From positions 1 through 5,103 of the forward strand of contig SPDF01000157.1 in the NCBI GenBank assembly GCA_004525055.1: 5,103 nt of DNA, in the 5' to 3' direction. Positions within the stretch are counted from its first letter, which is position 1. Each line of letters begins with the position of its first letter. Below the pieces are notes generated by a model. It was not told where the DNA came from and searched no databases. It saw nothing but the letters and a program-made list of their open reading frames with translations. This DNA is from Gemmatimonadales bacterium. Its GTDB lineage: Bacteria; Gemmatimonadota; Gemmatimonadetes; Gemmatimonadales; GWC2-71-9. Positions 1 to 4,855 of the stretch are shown in pieces. A program made the position numbers and the translations under genes.

Positions 1-749
1 GACGAGTAGTTCCCCTTCCACGGGATCCCCTGGCCCCGGTCGAGCTCGAGGATCCACCCGGCGACATTGTCGAGGAAATAGCGATCGTGCGTGACGGCCA
101 CGACGGTCCCGGGGAACTCCGCCAGGTGTCGCTCCAGCCACGCGACTGATTCGGCGTCCAGGTGGTTGGTCGGCTCGTCGAGGAGCAGCATGTCGGGCTG
201 CTCGAGGAGGACGCGACAGAGCGCCACGCGCCGCTTCTCGCCGCCGGAGAGGGTGGCGACCGACGCGTCCCCTGGCGGCAGGCGCAGGGCGTCCATGGCG
301 ATGTCGATGGTCCGGTCGAGATCCCAGAGGTTGAGCGCCTCGATCCGATCCTGGAGGTTGCCCTGGTGCTCGAGGAGGGTGGTCATCTCGTCGTCGCCCA
401 TCGGTTCGGCGAAGCGGGCGGCCACCGACTCGAATGCCGTCAGCAGGGCGCGTTGCTCGCGCACCGCCTCCTCCACGTTGCCCCGGACGTCCTTCTCGGG
501 ATCAAGAACCGGCTCCTGCGGCAGGAACCCGATCCGGGTCCCCTGGGCGGCGCGCGCTTCCCCGATGAAGTCCAGGTCGACCCCCGCCATGATCCGCAGC
601 AGGGAGCTCTTGCCGGCGCCGTTGGAACCGAGGACGCCGATCTTGGCGCCGGGGAAGAACGAGAGGTAGATCCCCTTCAGGATCTCCCGCTTGGGCGGGA
701 CGACCTTGCCGAGGTTGACCATCGTGTAGATGTACTGTGGATTTGCCAT
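1..749 (-). CDS. ettA: EttA-type ABC-F translational ATPase, N-terminal part (runs off left edge)
   Basis: This is an energy-dependent translational throttle protein of the ABC-F family, a soluble ATPase that binds the ribosomal E site and gates translation according to the ATP/ADP state. Only the first 249 codons are in the window; the family is about 555 residues, so the second ABC domain and most of the inter-domain linker lie beyond base 1. The first ABC cassette is complete: Walker A GSNGAGKS (residues 41-48), Q-loop Gln78, signature LSGGE (167-171), Walker B LLLDEP with Glu192 (188-193), then TNHLD and H-loop His221. The visible end, GIPWKGNYSS, is typical of EttA rather than of Uup or YheS. 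An EttA-like arm insertion (about 95-140) sits between Q-loop and signature. The ATG at 747-749 begins MANPQYIYTM, the usual EttA start. No Shine-Dalgarno sequence precedes it. Family identification is by recognition of motifs; the subfamily call is confident. Confidence 0.95.
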   Translation of the reverse strand, partial: MANPQYIYTMVNLGKVVPPKREILKGIYLSFFPGAKIGVLGSNGAGKSSLLRIMAGVDLDFIGEARAAQGTRIGFLPQEPVLDPEKDVRGNVEEAVREQRALLTAFESVAARFAEPMGDDEMTTLLEHQGNLQDRIEALNLWDLDRTIDIAMDALRLPPGDASVATLSGGEKRRVALCRVLLEQPDMLLLDEPTNHLDAESVAWLERHLAEFPGTVVAVTHDRYFLDNVAGWILELDRGQGIPWKGNYS

Positions 750-758
750 AGGGGCGGG

Positions 759-787
759 AGTATAGCGGGCGCCCGCGGGTGCTGGAA
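759..787 (-). promoter_or_regulatory. Candidate ettA promoter, implying a leaderless or near-leaderless mRNA
   Basis: Read on the minus strand, TATACT (764-759, 5 of 6 matches to TATAAT) lies only 9 nt before the ettA ATG, so transcription would start about 1-3 nt upstream of the start codon. The 9 intervening bases are pyrimidine-rich (CCCGCCCCT) and contain no Shine-Dalgarno. The -35 region is poor: TTCCAG at 787-782 with a 17-nt spacer has only 2 matches to TTGACA. The upstream terminator at 803-828 means ettA needs its own promoter around here. The position is inferred from consensus only. Confidence 0.4.
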
Positions 788-802
788 GGGGGAGGAAACC
801 GA

Positions 803-828
803 AAGGGCACGCCAGCGGGCGTGCCCTT
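803..828 (-). terminator. Rho-independent-like terminator of the SWIB gene
   Basis: There is a perfect 10-bp inverted repeat, AAGGGCACGC (803-812) and GCGTGCCCTT (819-828), around a 6-nt loop. On the minus strand the transcript leaving the SWIB gene (stop at 858) would form this GC-rich hairpin and then read CCCTTTCGGTTTCC, a short and interrupted U tract. It lies 29 bp past the SWIB stop codon and before the ettA promoter region, which is where a terminator separating two same-strand transcripts should be. The U tract is weak, so termination may be partial. Confidence 0.75.
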
Positions 829-857
829 CGTCCGGTCCCTGCGGGGGATATCGGGAA

Positions 858-1250
858 CTACGAAAGGTGCTTGCTGACGAGCTTGGTCATTTCGAACATG
901 TTGACCTTGCCACGTCCACCGAAGACCACCTTGAGCTTGGCGTCGGCGTTGATGTCGCGCCTGTTCTTGGCGTCCTGAAGGTTGTTCTTCTTGATGTACG
1001 CCCAGAGCCGCTTGGTGACTTCGGTGCGCGGATACGGGCCGGCGCCGATGACCGCCGCGAGCGCGGGGGAGATCTTCATCGGCTTCATGAACGCTGCCGA
1101 CGGCTTACGCTTGGAGGCCGTCTTCCTCTTCTTGGGGGCCTTCTTCTTCGCGGCCTTCTTCACGACCTTCTTCTTCGCGCTCTTCTTGACTGCCTTCTTC
1201 GCGGCCTTCTTAGCGGGCTTCCTTGCCGCCTTCTTCTTCTTGGCTGCCAT
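858..1250 (-). CDS. SWIB/MDM2-domain protein with lysine/alanine-rich histone H1-like N-terminal tail
   Basis: This small, very basic protein of 130 residues has two parts. Residues 1-50 are an Ala/Lys-rich tail built from AAKK, AKKA and VKK blocks, resembling histone H1 C-terminal tails and bacterial H1-like nucleoid proteins, so non-specific DNA binding is expected. Residues 54-130 form a SWIB domain (FMKPMKISPALAAVIG, then TEVTKRLWAYIKKNNLQD, then INADAKLKVVFG and an MFEMTKLVSKHL end). This fold is best known from eukaryotic SWI/SNF subunits and MDM2; stand-alone bacterial versions exist, and chlamydiae have them, including a fusion to topoisomerase I. A role in chromatin organisation or DNA topology is inferred. 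The start is the ATG at 1248-1250, preceded by GGAG (1261-1258) at 7-nt spacing. It is probably monocistronic, with its own promoter and a downstream hairpin. The exact cellular function is unknown. Confidence 0.92.
   Translation of the reverse strand: MAAKKKKAARKPAKKAAKKAVKKSAKKKVVKKAAKKKAPKKRKTASKRKPSAAFMKPMKISPALAAVIGAGPYPRTEVTKRLWAYIKKNNLQDAKNRRDINADAKLKVVFGGRGKVNMFEMTKLVSKHLS
1106..1247. repeat. Imperfect trinucleotide-based repeats encoding the K/A tail
   Basis: The DNA for the lysine/alanine tail is low-complexity on the plus strand (TTCTT/GGCC blocks). It includes an exact 18-bp direct repeat CTTCTTCGCGGCCTTCTT at 1143-1160 and 1194-1211, encoding KKAAKK on the minus strand. Such tracts are prone to slippage, so tail length is expected to vary between relatives. 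The repeat is in-frame coding sequence and not a separate element. Confidence 0.8.
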
Positions 1251-1316
1251 CGCGAGTCTCCGTTATGAGGGTAAACTTCACATGTGCCGCAGGGGACACC
1301 GTAGGACTGCGACACC

Positions 1317-1342
1317 AATGTAGCAACTTTTCCCTCTGTCAA
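1317..1342 (-). promoter_or_regulatory. Candidate promoter of the SWIB gene
   Basis: On the minus strand a perfect -35 box TTGACA (1342-1337) is followed by TACATT (1322-1317; 4 of 6 matches), the latter preceded by TGC, an extended -10 pattern. The gap between them is 14 nt, shorter than the usual 16-18. Using the overlapping TTGTTG three bases upstream as the -35 gives a 17-nt spacer. Either reading puts the start of transcription near 1310, leaving a leader of about 60 nt before the ATG at 1250 with its GGAG at 1261-1258. Confidence 0.5.
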
Positions 1343-1452
1343 CAATAGGAATTCGTGGATTTTCCCTCGAGAAACTCACCCGGCGGAGGTGCACGCTCCC
1401 CGGGGGGCGCCTGAAACCGCTCGGCGGAGGTACATTTCGCGGACCCATTTCT

Positions 1453-1456
1453 GGAG
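1453..1456 (+). promoter_or_regulatory. Ribosome binding site fixing the peroxiredoxin start
   Basis: GGAG ends 6 nt before the ATG at 1463. It supports translation beginning upstream of the in-frame TGA. The internal ATG at 1697, downstream of the TGA, has no comparable site: the nearest purine run AAGGG ends 14 nt away. Confidence 0.6.
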
Positions 1457-1462
1457 CCTCGC

Positions 1463-2023
1463 ATGAGGTTGCGTCCTCGAGGAATCACGATCACCGTCGC
1501 GCTCCTTGCAGGAATCGCGTGCGGCGGCGCGTCGCAGGAACCGCTGGAGATCGGCGCCGTCGCGCCCGGGTTTTCCCTCACGGGCGCCACTCGCGACGGT
1601 GTGCTCGCCTCCCCGGTGCGGCTGGAGGATCTCCGGGACAAGACGGTGGTGATCTCCTTTTTCTACCGGGCGAAGACCAAGGGCTGAACCATCCAGATGA
1701 ACGCGTACCGTGATCAGTACGCGACGGTCTTCAACGATGGCAAGGACGTGGTCCTGCTGGCCATCAGCACCGATTCTCCCGAGACCCTGGCCTCCTGGGC
1801 CAAGGAAGCGGATTACCCGTTCACGTTCGTGAGCGATCCTGACGGAGCGGTGGGCAAGGCGTACGGCGCCCACAGCGCGCTATCCGGCCTCGACAACCGA
1901 AACCTGTTCGTCGTGAATCGGGCAGGCACCATCGGGTACCGGGCCATCCCGTTCCGCGAAGTCGATCCCACCGCCTACACCGCGCTTGGCGCGGCGGTGG
2001 ACTCCTTGGCCATTGCTCCCTAA
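1463..2023 (+). CDS. Selenocysteine-containing peroxiredoxin (AhpC/TSA, BCP-like), predicted lipoprotein, with TGA recoded as Sec75
   Basis: This is a thioredoxin-fold peroxidase predicted to reduce hydrogen peroxide or organic peroxides. Read through the TGA at 1685-1687, it is one frame of 186 residues ending at TAA 2021-2023. Residues 1-20 form a basic, then hydrophobic signal ending LLAGIAC, an acceptable though not classic lipobox with Cys20 as lipid anchor and Gly at +2. The mature part has the family opening (IGAVAPGFSLTG), strand VVISFFY, then the active site T-K-G-Sec-T, with Thr72 three residues before Sec75 as in the peroxidatic PxxxTxxC motif. The usual Pro is Tyr here. After the TGA come AYRDQY, VVLLAISTDSPE, FTFVSDPDG and a C-terminal Arg-bearing strand. 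There is no other Cys, so without Sec the protein has no redox residue. It is therefore a 1-Sec type needing an external thiol. A SECIS-like hairpin follows the TGA. A nonsense mutation or sequencing error of a TGC codon is the alternative. Confidence 0.85.
1685..1687 (+). other. In-frame TGA predicted to encode selenocysteine (residue 75)
   Basis: The TGA falls within the G-x-T context of the active-site loop (TKG-TGA-TIQM), precisely at the peroxidatic cysteine of BCP/AhpC-type peroxiredoxins. The family sequence continues in the same frame for 111 more codons with no further disruption. A stop arising by chance would rarely hit this one codon. TGA differs by one base from both Cys codons. 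Confidence 0.85.
1685..1740 (+). promoter_or_regulatory. Bacterial-type SECIS element inside the coding sequence
   Basis: Immediately after the TGA the mRNA can form a hairpin: upper stem CGCGTAC (1702-1708) with GTACGCG (1717-1723), a perfect 7 bp, closing an 8-nt loop CGTGATCA (1709-1716). An outer 5-bp stem CCATC (1689-1693) with GATGG (1736-1740) encloses it across internal loops. The apical loop begins 21 nt after the TGA and has G as its second base, within a GUG. This is close in position to the G-U of the E. coli fdhF SECIS loop recognised by SelB. An alternative pairing ACCGT (1707-1711) with ACGGT (1724-1728) competes. The stem also encodes conserved residues (AYRDQYA), so part of the pairing could be coincidental. 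Confidence 0.72.
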
Positions 2024-2033
2024 CGATTAGATT
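2006..2033 (+). promoter_or_regulatory. Candidate promoter for the pnt operon
   Basis: TTGGCC (2006-2011; 4 of 6 matches to TTGACA) and TAGATT (2028-2033; 4 of 6 matches to TATAAT) are separated by 16 nt, overlapping the end of the peroxiredoxin gene. A start near 2040 would give a leader of about 25 nt that retains the GGAAG ribosome binding site (2053-2057). It is a weak consensus match; transcription through from the peroxiredoxin gene is also possible, as no terminator hairpin was seen in the 41-bp gap. Confidence 0.3.
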
Positions 2034-2064
2034 CCCCGCCACCATCTACCATGGAAGACACGAC

Positions 2065-3174
2065 ATGCGCATTGGAGTCCCTGCCGAAACCCGCCCCCAC
2101 GAACGGCGTGTGGCGCTGGTGCCCGACGGCGTGGCCAAGCTGAAGAAGGCTGGTTGCGACGTGCTGGTGCAGCGCGGCGCGGGTACGGCCGCCTACCTGA
2201 CCGACGCCGATTACGAGGCCGCCGGCGCCACGCTCGTGGGAACCGCCGCCGAGGCACTCGGCGCTGATCTCGTCCTCAAGGTGCAGCGTCCCACGGCGGA
2301 GGAAGCCGGTCAGCTGCGCGAGGGCGCCACGCTCGTGAGCTTCCTGGCTCCCGCCGGCTCGGCCGATCTCCTCTCGGCCCTGACCGGCCGCAAGGTGACC
2401 GCGTTCGCGATGGAGCTGGTGCCTCGCTCCACCAAGGCGCAGTCGATGGACGCGCTCTCCTCGCAGGCGACCATCGCGGGGTACAAGGCGGTGCTCATCG
2501 GCGCCGACGCGATGGGCCGCATCCTCCCGATGCTGACCACCGCCGCTGGGACACTCGCCCCAGCCAAGGTCTTCGTGATCGGTGCCGGCGTGGCCGGCCT
2601 CCAGGCGATTGCCACGGCGCGCCGCCTCGGGGGCATGGTCTCCGCGTTCGATGTCCGCTCAGTGGTGCGCGAACAGGTGCAGAGCCTGGGCGCCACCTTC
2701 GTCGAGGTGGCCGCCGTGGAAGGGGAAGGGCAGGGCGGGTACGCGAAGGAGTTGGCCGAGGATCAGCAGGCCAGAGTGGTTGCCGGCATCGGTGAGCACG
2801 TGAAGGGCCAGGATCTCGTCATCACCACGGCACAGATCCCCGGCCGCCCCGCGCCGCGGCTCATCACCGCGGAGGCGGTGCGCGCCATGAAACCCGGCTC
2901 GGTCGTCGTGGACCTCGCGGGCGAGTCCGGCGGGAATTGCGAGTTGACGAAGTTCGGCGAGGCGGTGACGGTGAACGGCGTCACCATCCTCTCGCCCGTC
3001 AACCTCCCCGCCGGTGTCCCACTCCACTCCAGCCAGATGTATGGCCGCAACGTCCTCACCTTTGTGACCCATCTCCTCCAGGACGGGGCGCTGCAGATCG
3101 ACCTGTCCGATCCGATCACCGGCCCGATGTGCGTGACGCACGCGGGTGAACTCCGCACCGGCAAGGCGGCCTGA
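2065..3174 (+). CDS. pntAA: NAD(P) transhydrogenase subunit alpha part 1 (NAD(H)-binding domain I)
   Basis: This is the soluble domain-I subunit of proton-translocating transhydrogenase, which binds NAD(H) on the cytoplasmic side and passes hydride to NADP+ held by PntB. The 369-residue protein has the alanine-dehydrogenase/PntA N-terminus (RIGVPAETRPHERRVALVP), a segment R121-x4-Q126-x2-D129 matching the conserved Arg-Gln-Asp loop that contacts the nicotinamide, and a Rossmann motif GAGVAGLQ (173-180). Asp196 in FDVR, at the end of the following strand, selects NAD(H) over NADP(H). VVDLAGESGGNCE and the closing Y-G-R-N-V-L-T segment are also typical. The protein ends before any membrane helices, so this is the split type, as in Rhodospirillum rubrum, rather than the fused PntA of E. 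coli. The ATG at 2065 has GGAAG 7 nt upstream. It is first of a three-gene operon, with 2 nt to pntAB. Confidence 0.96.
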   Translation: MRIGVPAETRPHERRVALVPDGVAKLKKAGCDVLVQRGAGTAAYLTDADYEAAGATLVGTAAEALGADLVLKVQRPTAEEAGQLREGATLVSFLAPAGSADLLSALTGRKVTAFAMELVPRSTKAQSMDALSSQATIAGYKAVLIGADAMGRILPMLTTAAGTLAPAKVFVIGAGVAGLQAIATARRLGGMVSAFDVRSVVREQVQSLGATFVEVAAVEGEGQGGYAKELAEDQQARVVAGIGEHVKGQDLVITTAQIPGRPAPRLITAEAVRAMKPGSVVVDLAGESGGNCELTKFGEAVTVNGVTILSPVNLPAGVPLHSSQMYGRNVLTFVTHLLQDGALQIDLSDPITGPMCVTHAGELRTGKAA

Positions 3175-3176
3175 CC

Positions 3177-3467
3177 ATGGAAGCCCTCGTACTGAGTATC
3201 ACGCTCTTTGTGCTCGCCACCTTTCTCGGCGTCGAGCTTATCCACCGCATCCCCACGACGCTCCACACCCCGCTGATGTCCGGCGCGAACGCGATCAGCG
3301 GGATCACGATCGTCGGCGCACTCGTGGTGGCAGGCGGCGGTTTCGGGTGGATTTCGTGGGCCTTCGGGGTCAGCGCGGTGGTCTTCGCCATGATGAACGT
3401 GGTCGGTGGCTACACCGTGACGGACCGGATGCTGGAGATGTTCACCAAGAAGCCGGAGGCCAAGTAA
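3177..3467 (+). CDS. pntAB: NAD(P) transhydrogenase subunit alpha part 2 (membrane subunit)
   Basis: This small integral membrane subunit corresponds to the C-terminal part of fused PntA and contributes to the proton channel (domain II) together with PntB. Its 96 residues contain three hydrophobic segments, about 2-22, 38-55 and 58-80. The highly conserved stretch H-R-I-P-T-T-L-H-T-P-L-M-S-G-A-N-A-I-S-G-I lies between the first and second (23-43), and N-V-V-G-G-Y-T-V-T-D-R-M-L (74-86) precedes a short charged tail. The start at 3177 is two bases after the pntAA stop, and the stop TAA shares a base with the pntB ATG, so translation is likely coupled on both sides. No strong separate Shine-Dalgarno is visible before this start, consistent with coupling to pntAA. 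Confidence 0.95.
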   Translation: MEALVLSITLFVLATFLGVELIHRIPTTLHTPLMSGANAISGITIVGALVVAGGGFGWISWAFGVSAVVFAMMNVVGGYTVTDRMLEMFTKKPEAK

Positions 3468-4855
3468 TGCCGGTCGCTCTCGAACTTCTCCTTTATCTGG
3501 TCGCCGCGGTCCTCTTCGTGCTCGGCCTGAAGCGCCTCGGCAGCCCGCTCACGGCCCGGCAGGGCAACCGAATGTCCGGCGTCGGTATGCTCCTCGCCAT
3601 CGTGGTGACCCTCTTCGATCACGGCATCCTGGGTTACCAGGAAATCATTGTCGGGATGTTCATCGGCTCCGCCGTCGGGTTCTGGATGGCGCGGTCGGTC
3701 AAGATGACCTCGATGCCGCAGATGGTCGCGCTCCTCAACGGGTTCGGCGGCGGCGCCTCACTGCTGGTGGGCGGTGCGGAGTTCCTGAAAGCCGAACTGG
3801 CCGGCGTCACGCCGACCATCGACATCGGTATCACGACGCAGTTGAGCCTCCTCATTGGCTCGGTCACGCTGTCGGGCAGCCTGATCGCCTGGGCCAAGCT
3901 GCAGGAGGTCATGACCGGCAAGCCGATCACCTTCCCGTTGCAGAAGGTGATCAACGGGGGGCTCTTCGCCGCCATCGTCGGGCTCGCGGCGTACCAGCTG
4001 ATCGTGCCGCAGCAGGTGCTCTGGCCCTTCTATACGGTCATTGCCCTCGCGCTGGTGCTGGGCGTCCTGCTGGTGATTCCCATCGGCGGCGCCGACATGC
4101 CGGTGGTCATCTCCCTCCTGAATTCTTATTCCGGCATCGCCGCCTCGATGACCGGCTTCGTGATCCACAACAACGTGCTGATCATCGCCGGCGCGCTGGT
4201 GGGCTCGTCCGGCATCATCCTGAGCCAGATCATGTGCAAGGCGATGAACCGTTCCCTCGCCAACGTCCTCTTCGGCGCCTTTGGTGGAGACGCCGGAGCC
4301 ATCGGCAAGAGCTCGGAGGGGCTGACGGTCCGCCAGGTGACGGTCGAGGACGCCGCGGTGCAGCTCGGGTACGCCCAGCTCGTGATCGTGGTGCCGGGGT
4401 ATGGGCTCGCGGTGGCGCAGGCGCAGCACGCGGTGCGCGAGCTGGCCGACCTGATCGAGCGGCGGGGCGGCGAGGTCAAGTATGCCATCCACCCCGTGGC
4501 GGGGCGGATGCCGGGGCACATGAACGTCCTCCTGGCGGAGGCGAATGTCCCCTACGAGAAGCTCTGTGAGATGGACCAGATCAATGACGACTTCCAGCGC
4601 GCCGATGTGGCGCTGGTCATCGGCGCGAATGACGTGGTCAATCCTGCCGCGCGGACGGACGAGGGCAGTCCCATATACGGCATGCCGATCCTCAACGCGG
4701 ACCATGCCAAGAGCATCATCGTCATGAAGCGGGGGATGAGTGCCGGCTTCGCCGGGATCGAGAACGAACTCTTCTACAATCCGAAGACGGCCATGTTGTT
4801 CGGCGACGCCAAGAAGTCGCTGACCAGTTTGGTGACGGAGATCAAGGCGCTGTAG
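3467..4855 (+). CDS. pntB: NAD(P) transhydrogenase subunit beta
   Basis: This is the beta subunit of proton-translocating transhydrogenase: membrane domain II plus NADP(H)-binding domain III, coupling inward proton flow to reduction of NADP+ by NADH. At 462 residues it equals the E. coli protein in length. About the first 270 residues are a series of hydrophobic helices with conserved glycine-rich loops (LLNGFGGGASLLVGG, ISLLNSYSGIAASMTGF). A hinge (about 270-295) leads to domain III with G-Y-G-L-A-V-A-Q (311-318), HPVAGRMPGHMNVLLAEA, GANDVVNPAA (from 386) and M-K-R-G-M-S-A-G-F, where Lys421-Arg422 match residues that bind the NADP 2'-phosphate. The ATG at 3467 overlaps the pntAB stop by one base and has GGAGG 7 nt upstream (3455-3459). 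An open frame extends upstream to 3146, but that extension only overlaps pntAB out of frame and is not coding. The 3' end overlaps the convergent gene by 14 bp. Confidence 0.97.
   Translation: MPVALELLLYLVAAVLFVLGLKRLGSPLTARQGNRMSGVGMLLAIVVTLFDHGILGYQEIIVGMFIGSAVGFWMARSVKMTSMPQMVALLNGFGGGASLLVGGAEFLKAELAGVTPTIDIGITTQLSLLIGSVTLSGSLIAWAKLQEVMTGKPITFPLQKVINGGLFAAIVGLAAYQLIVPQQVLWPFYTVIALALVLGVLLVIPIGGADMPVVISLLNSYSGIAASMTGFVIHNNVLIIAGALVGSSGIILSQIMCKAMNRSLANVLFGAFGGDAGAIGKSSEGLTVRQVTVEDAAVQLGYAQLVIVVPGYGLAVAQAQHAVRELADLIERRGGEVKYAIHPVAGRMPGHMNVLLAEANVPYEKLCEMDQINDDFQRADVALVIGANDVVNPAARTDEGSPIYGMPILNADHAKSIIVMKRGMSAGFAGIENELFYNPKTAMLFGDAKKSLTSLVTEIKAL

Larger units (their letters stand above)
1251..1462. 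other. Divergent intergenic region between SWIB and selenoperoxiredoxin genes
   Basis: These 212 bp carry the upstream regions of two genes pointing away from each other. The SWIB promoter candidate is at 1317-1342. I could not place a convincing sigma-70 promoter for the plus-strand gene. Two pairs of short direct repeats are present: TTTTCCCTC at 1328-1336 and 1360-1368 (32 bp apart, about three helical turns), and CGGCGGAGGT at 1381-1390 and 1422-1431 (41 bp apart). No tRNA, other RNA gene or convincing small ORF was seen. Confidence 0.6.

Noticed and set aside
162..1268. Long plus-strand open frame covering ettA and the SWIB gene
   Set aside because: It is antisense to two genes with clear families, has a leucine-rich low-complexity end mirroring the lysine tail, and resembles no known protein.
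1389..1466. Possible 25-codon leader ORF, GTG to TGA, overlapping the peroxiredoxin ATG
   Set aside because: The stop overlaps the ATG as in coupled genes, but the GGAG lies almost directly against the GTG, so initiation there is unlikely, and the peptide is unremarkable.
1463..1687. Peroxiredoxin as a pseudogene broken by a nonsense mutation
   Set aside because: Only one disruption exists, it hits the one codon where Sec is functionally expected, a SECIS-like hairpin follows, and the downstream part is intact. It cannot be excluded fully without knowing whether the genome has Sec machinery.
1697..2023. Separate 108-aa gene starting at ATG 1697
   Set aside because: The ATG is in frame with the upstream ORF, lacks a properly spaced ribosome binding site, and the protein would begin in the middle of the thioredoxin fold, just past the active site.
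3146..3466. Upstream extension of the pntB frame to 3146
   Set aside because: The extension overlaps pntAB out of frame, has an implausible His/Arg-rich composition, and the ATG at 3467 has an ideal Shine-Dalgarno and gives the family's normal length.
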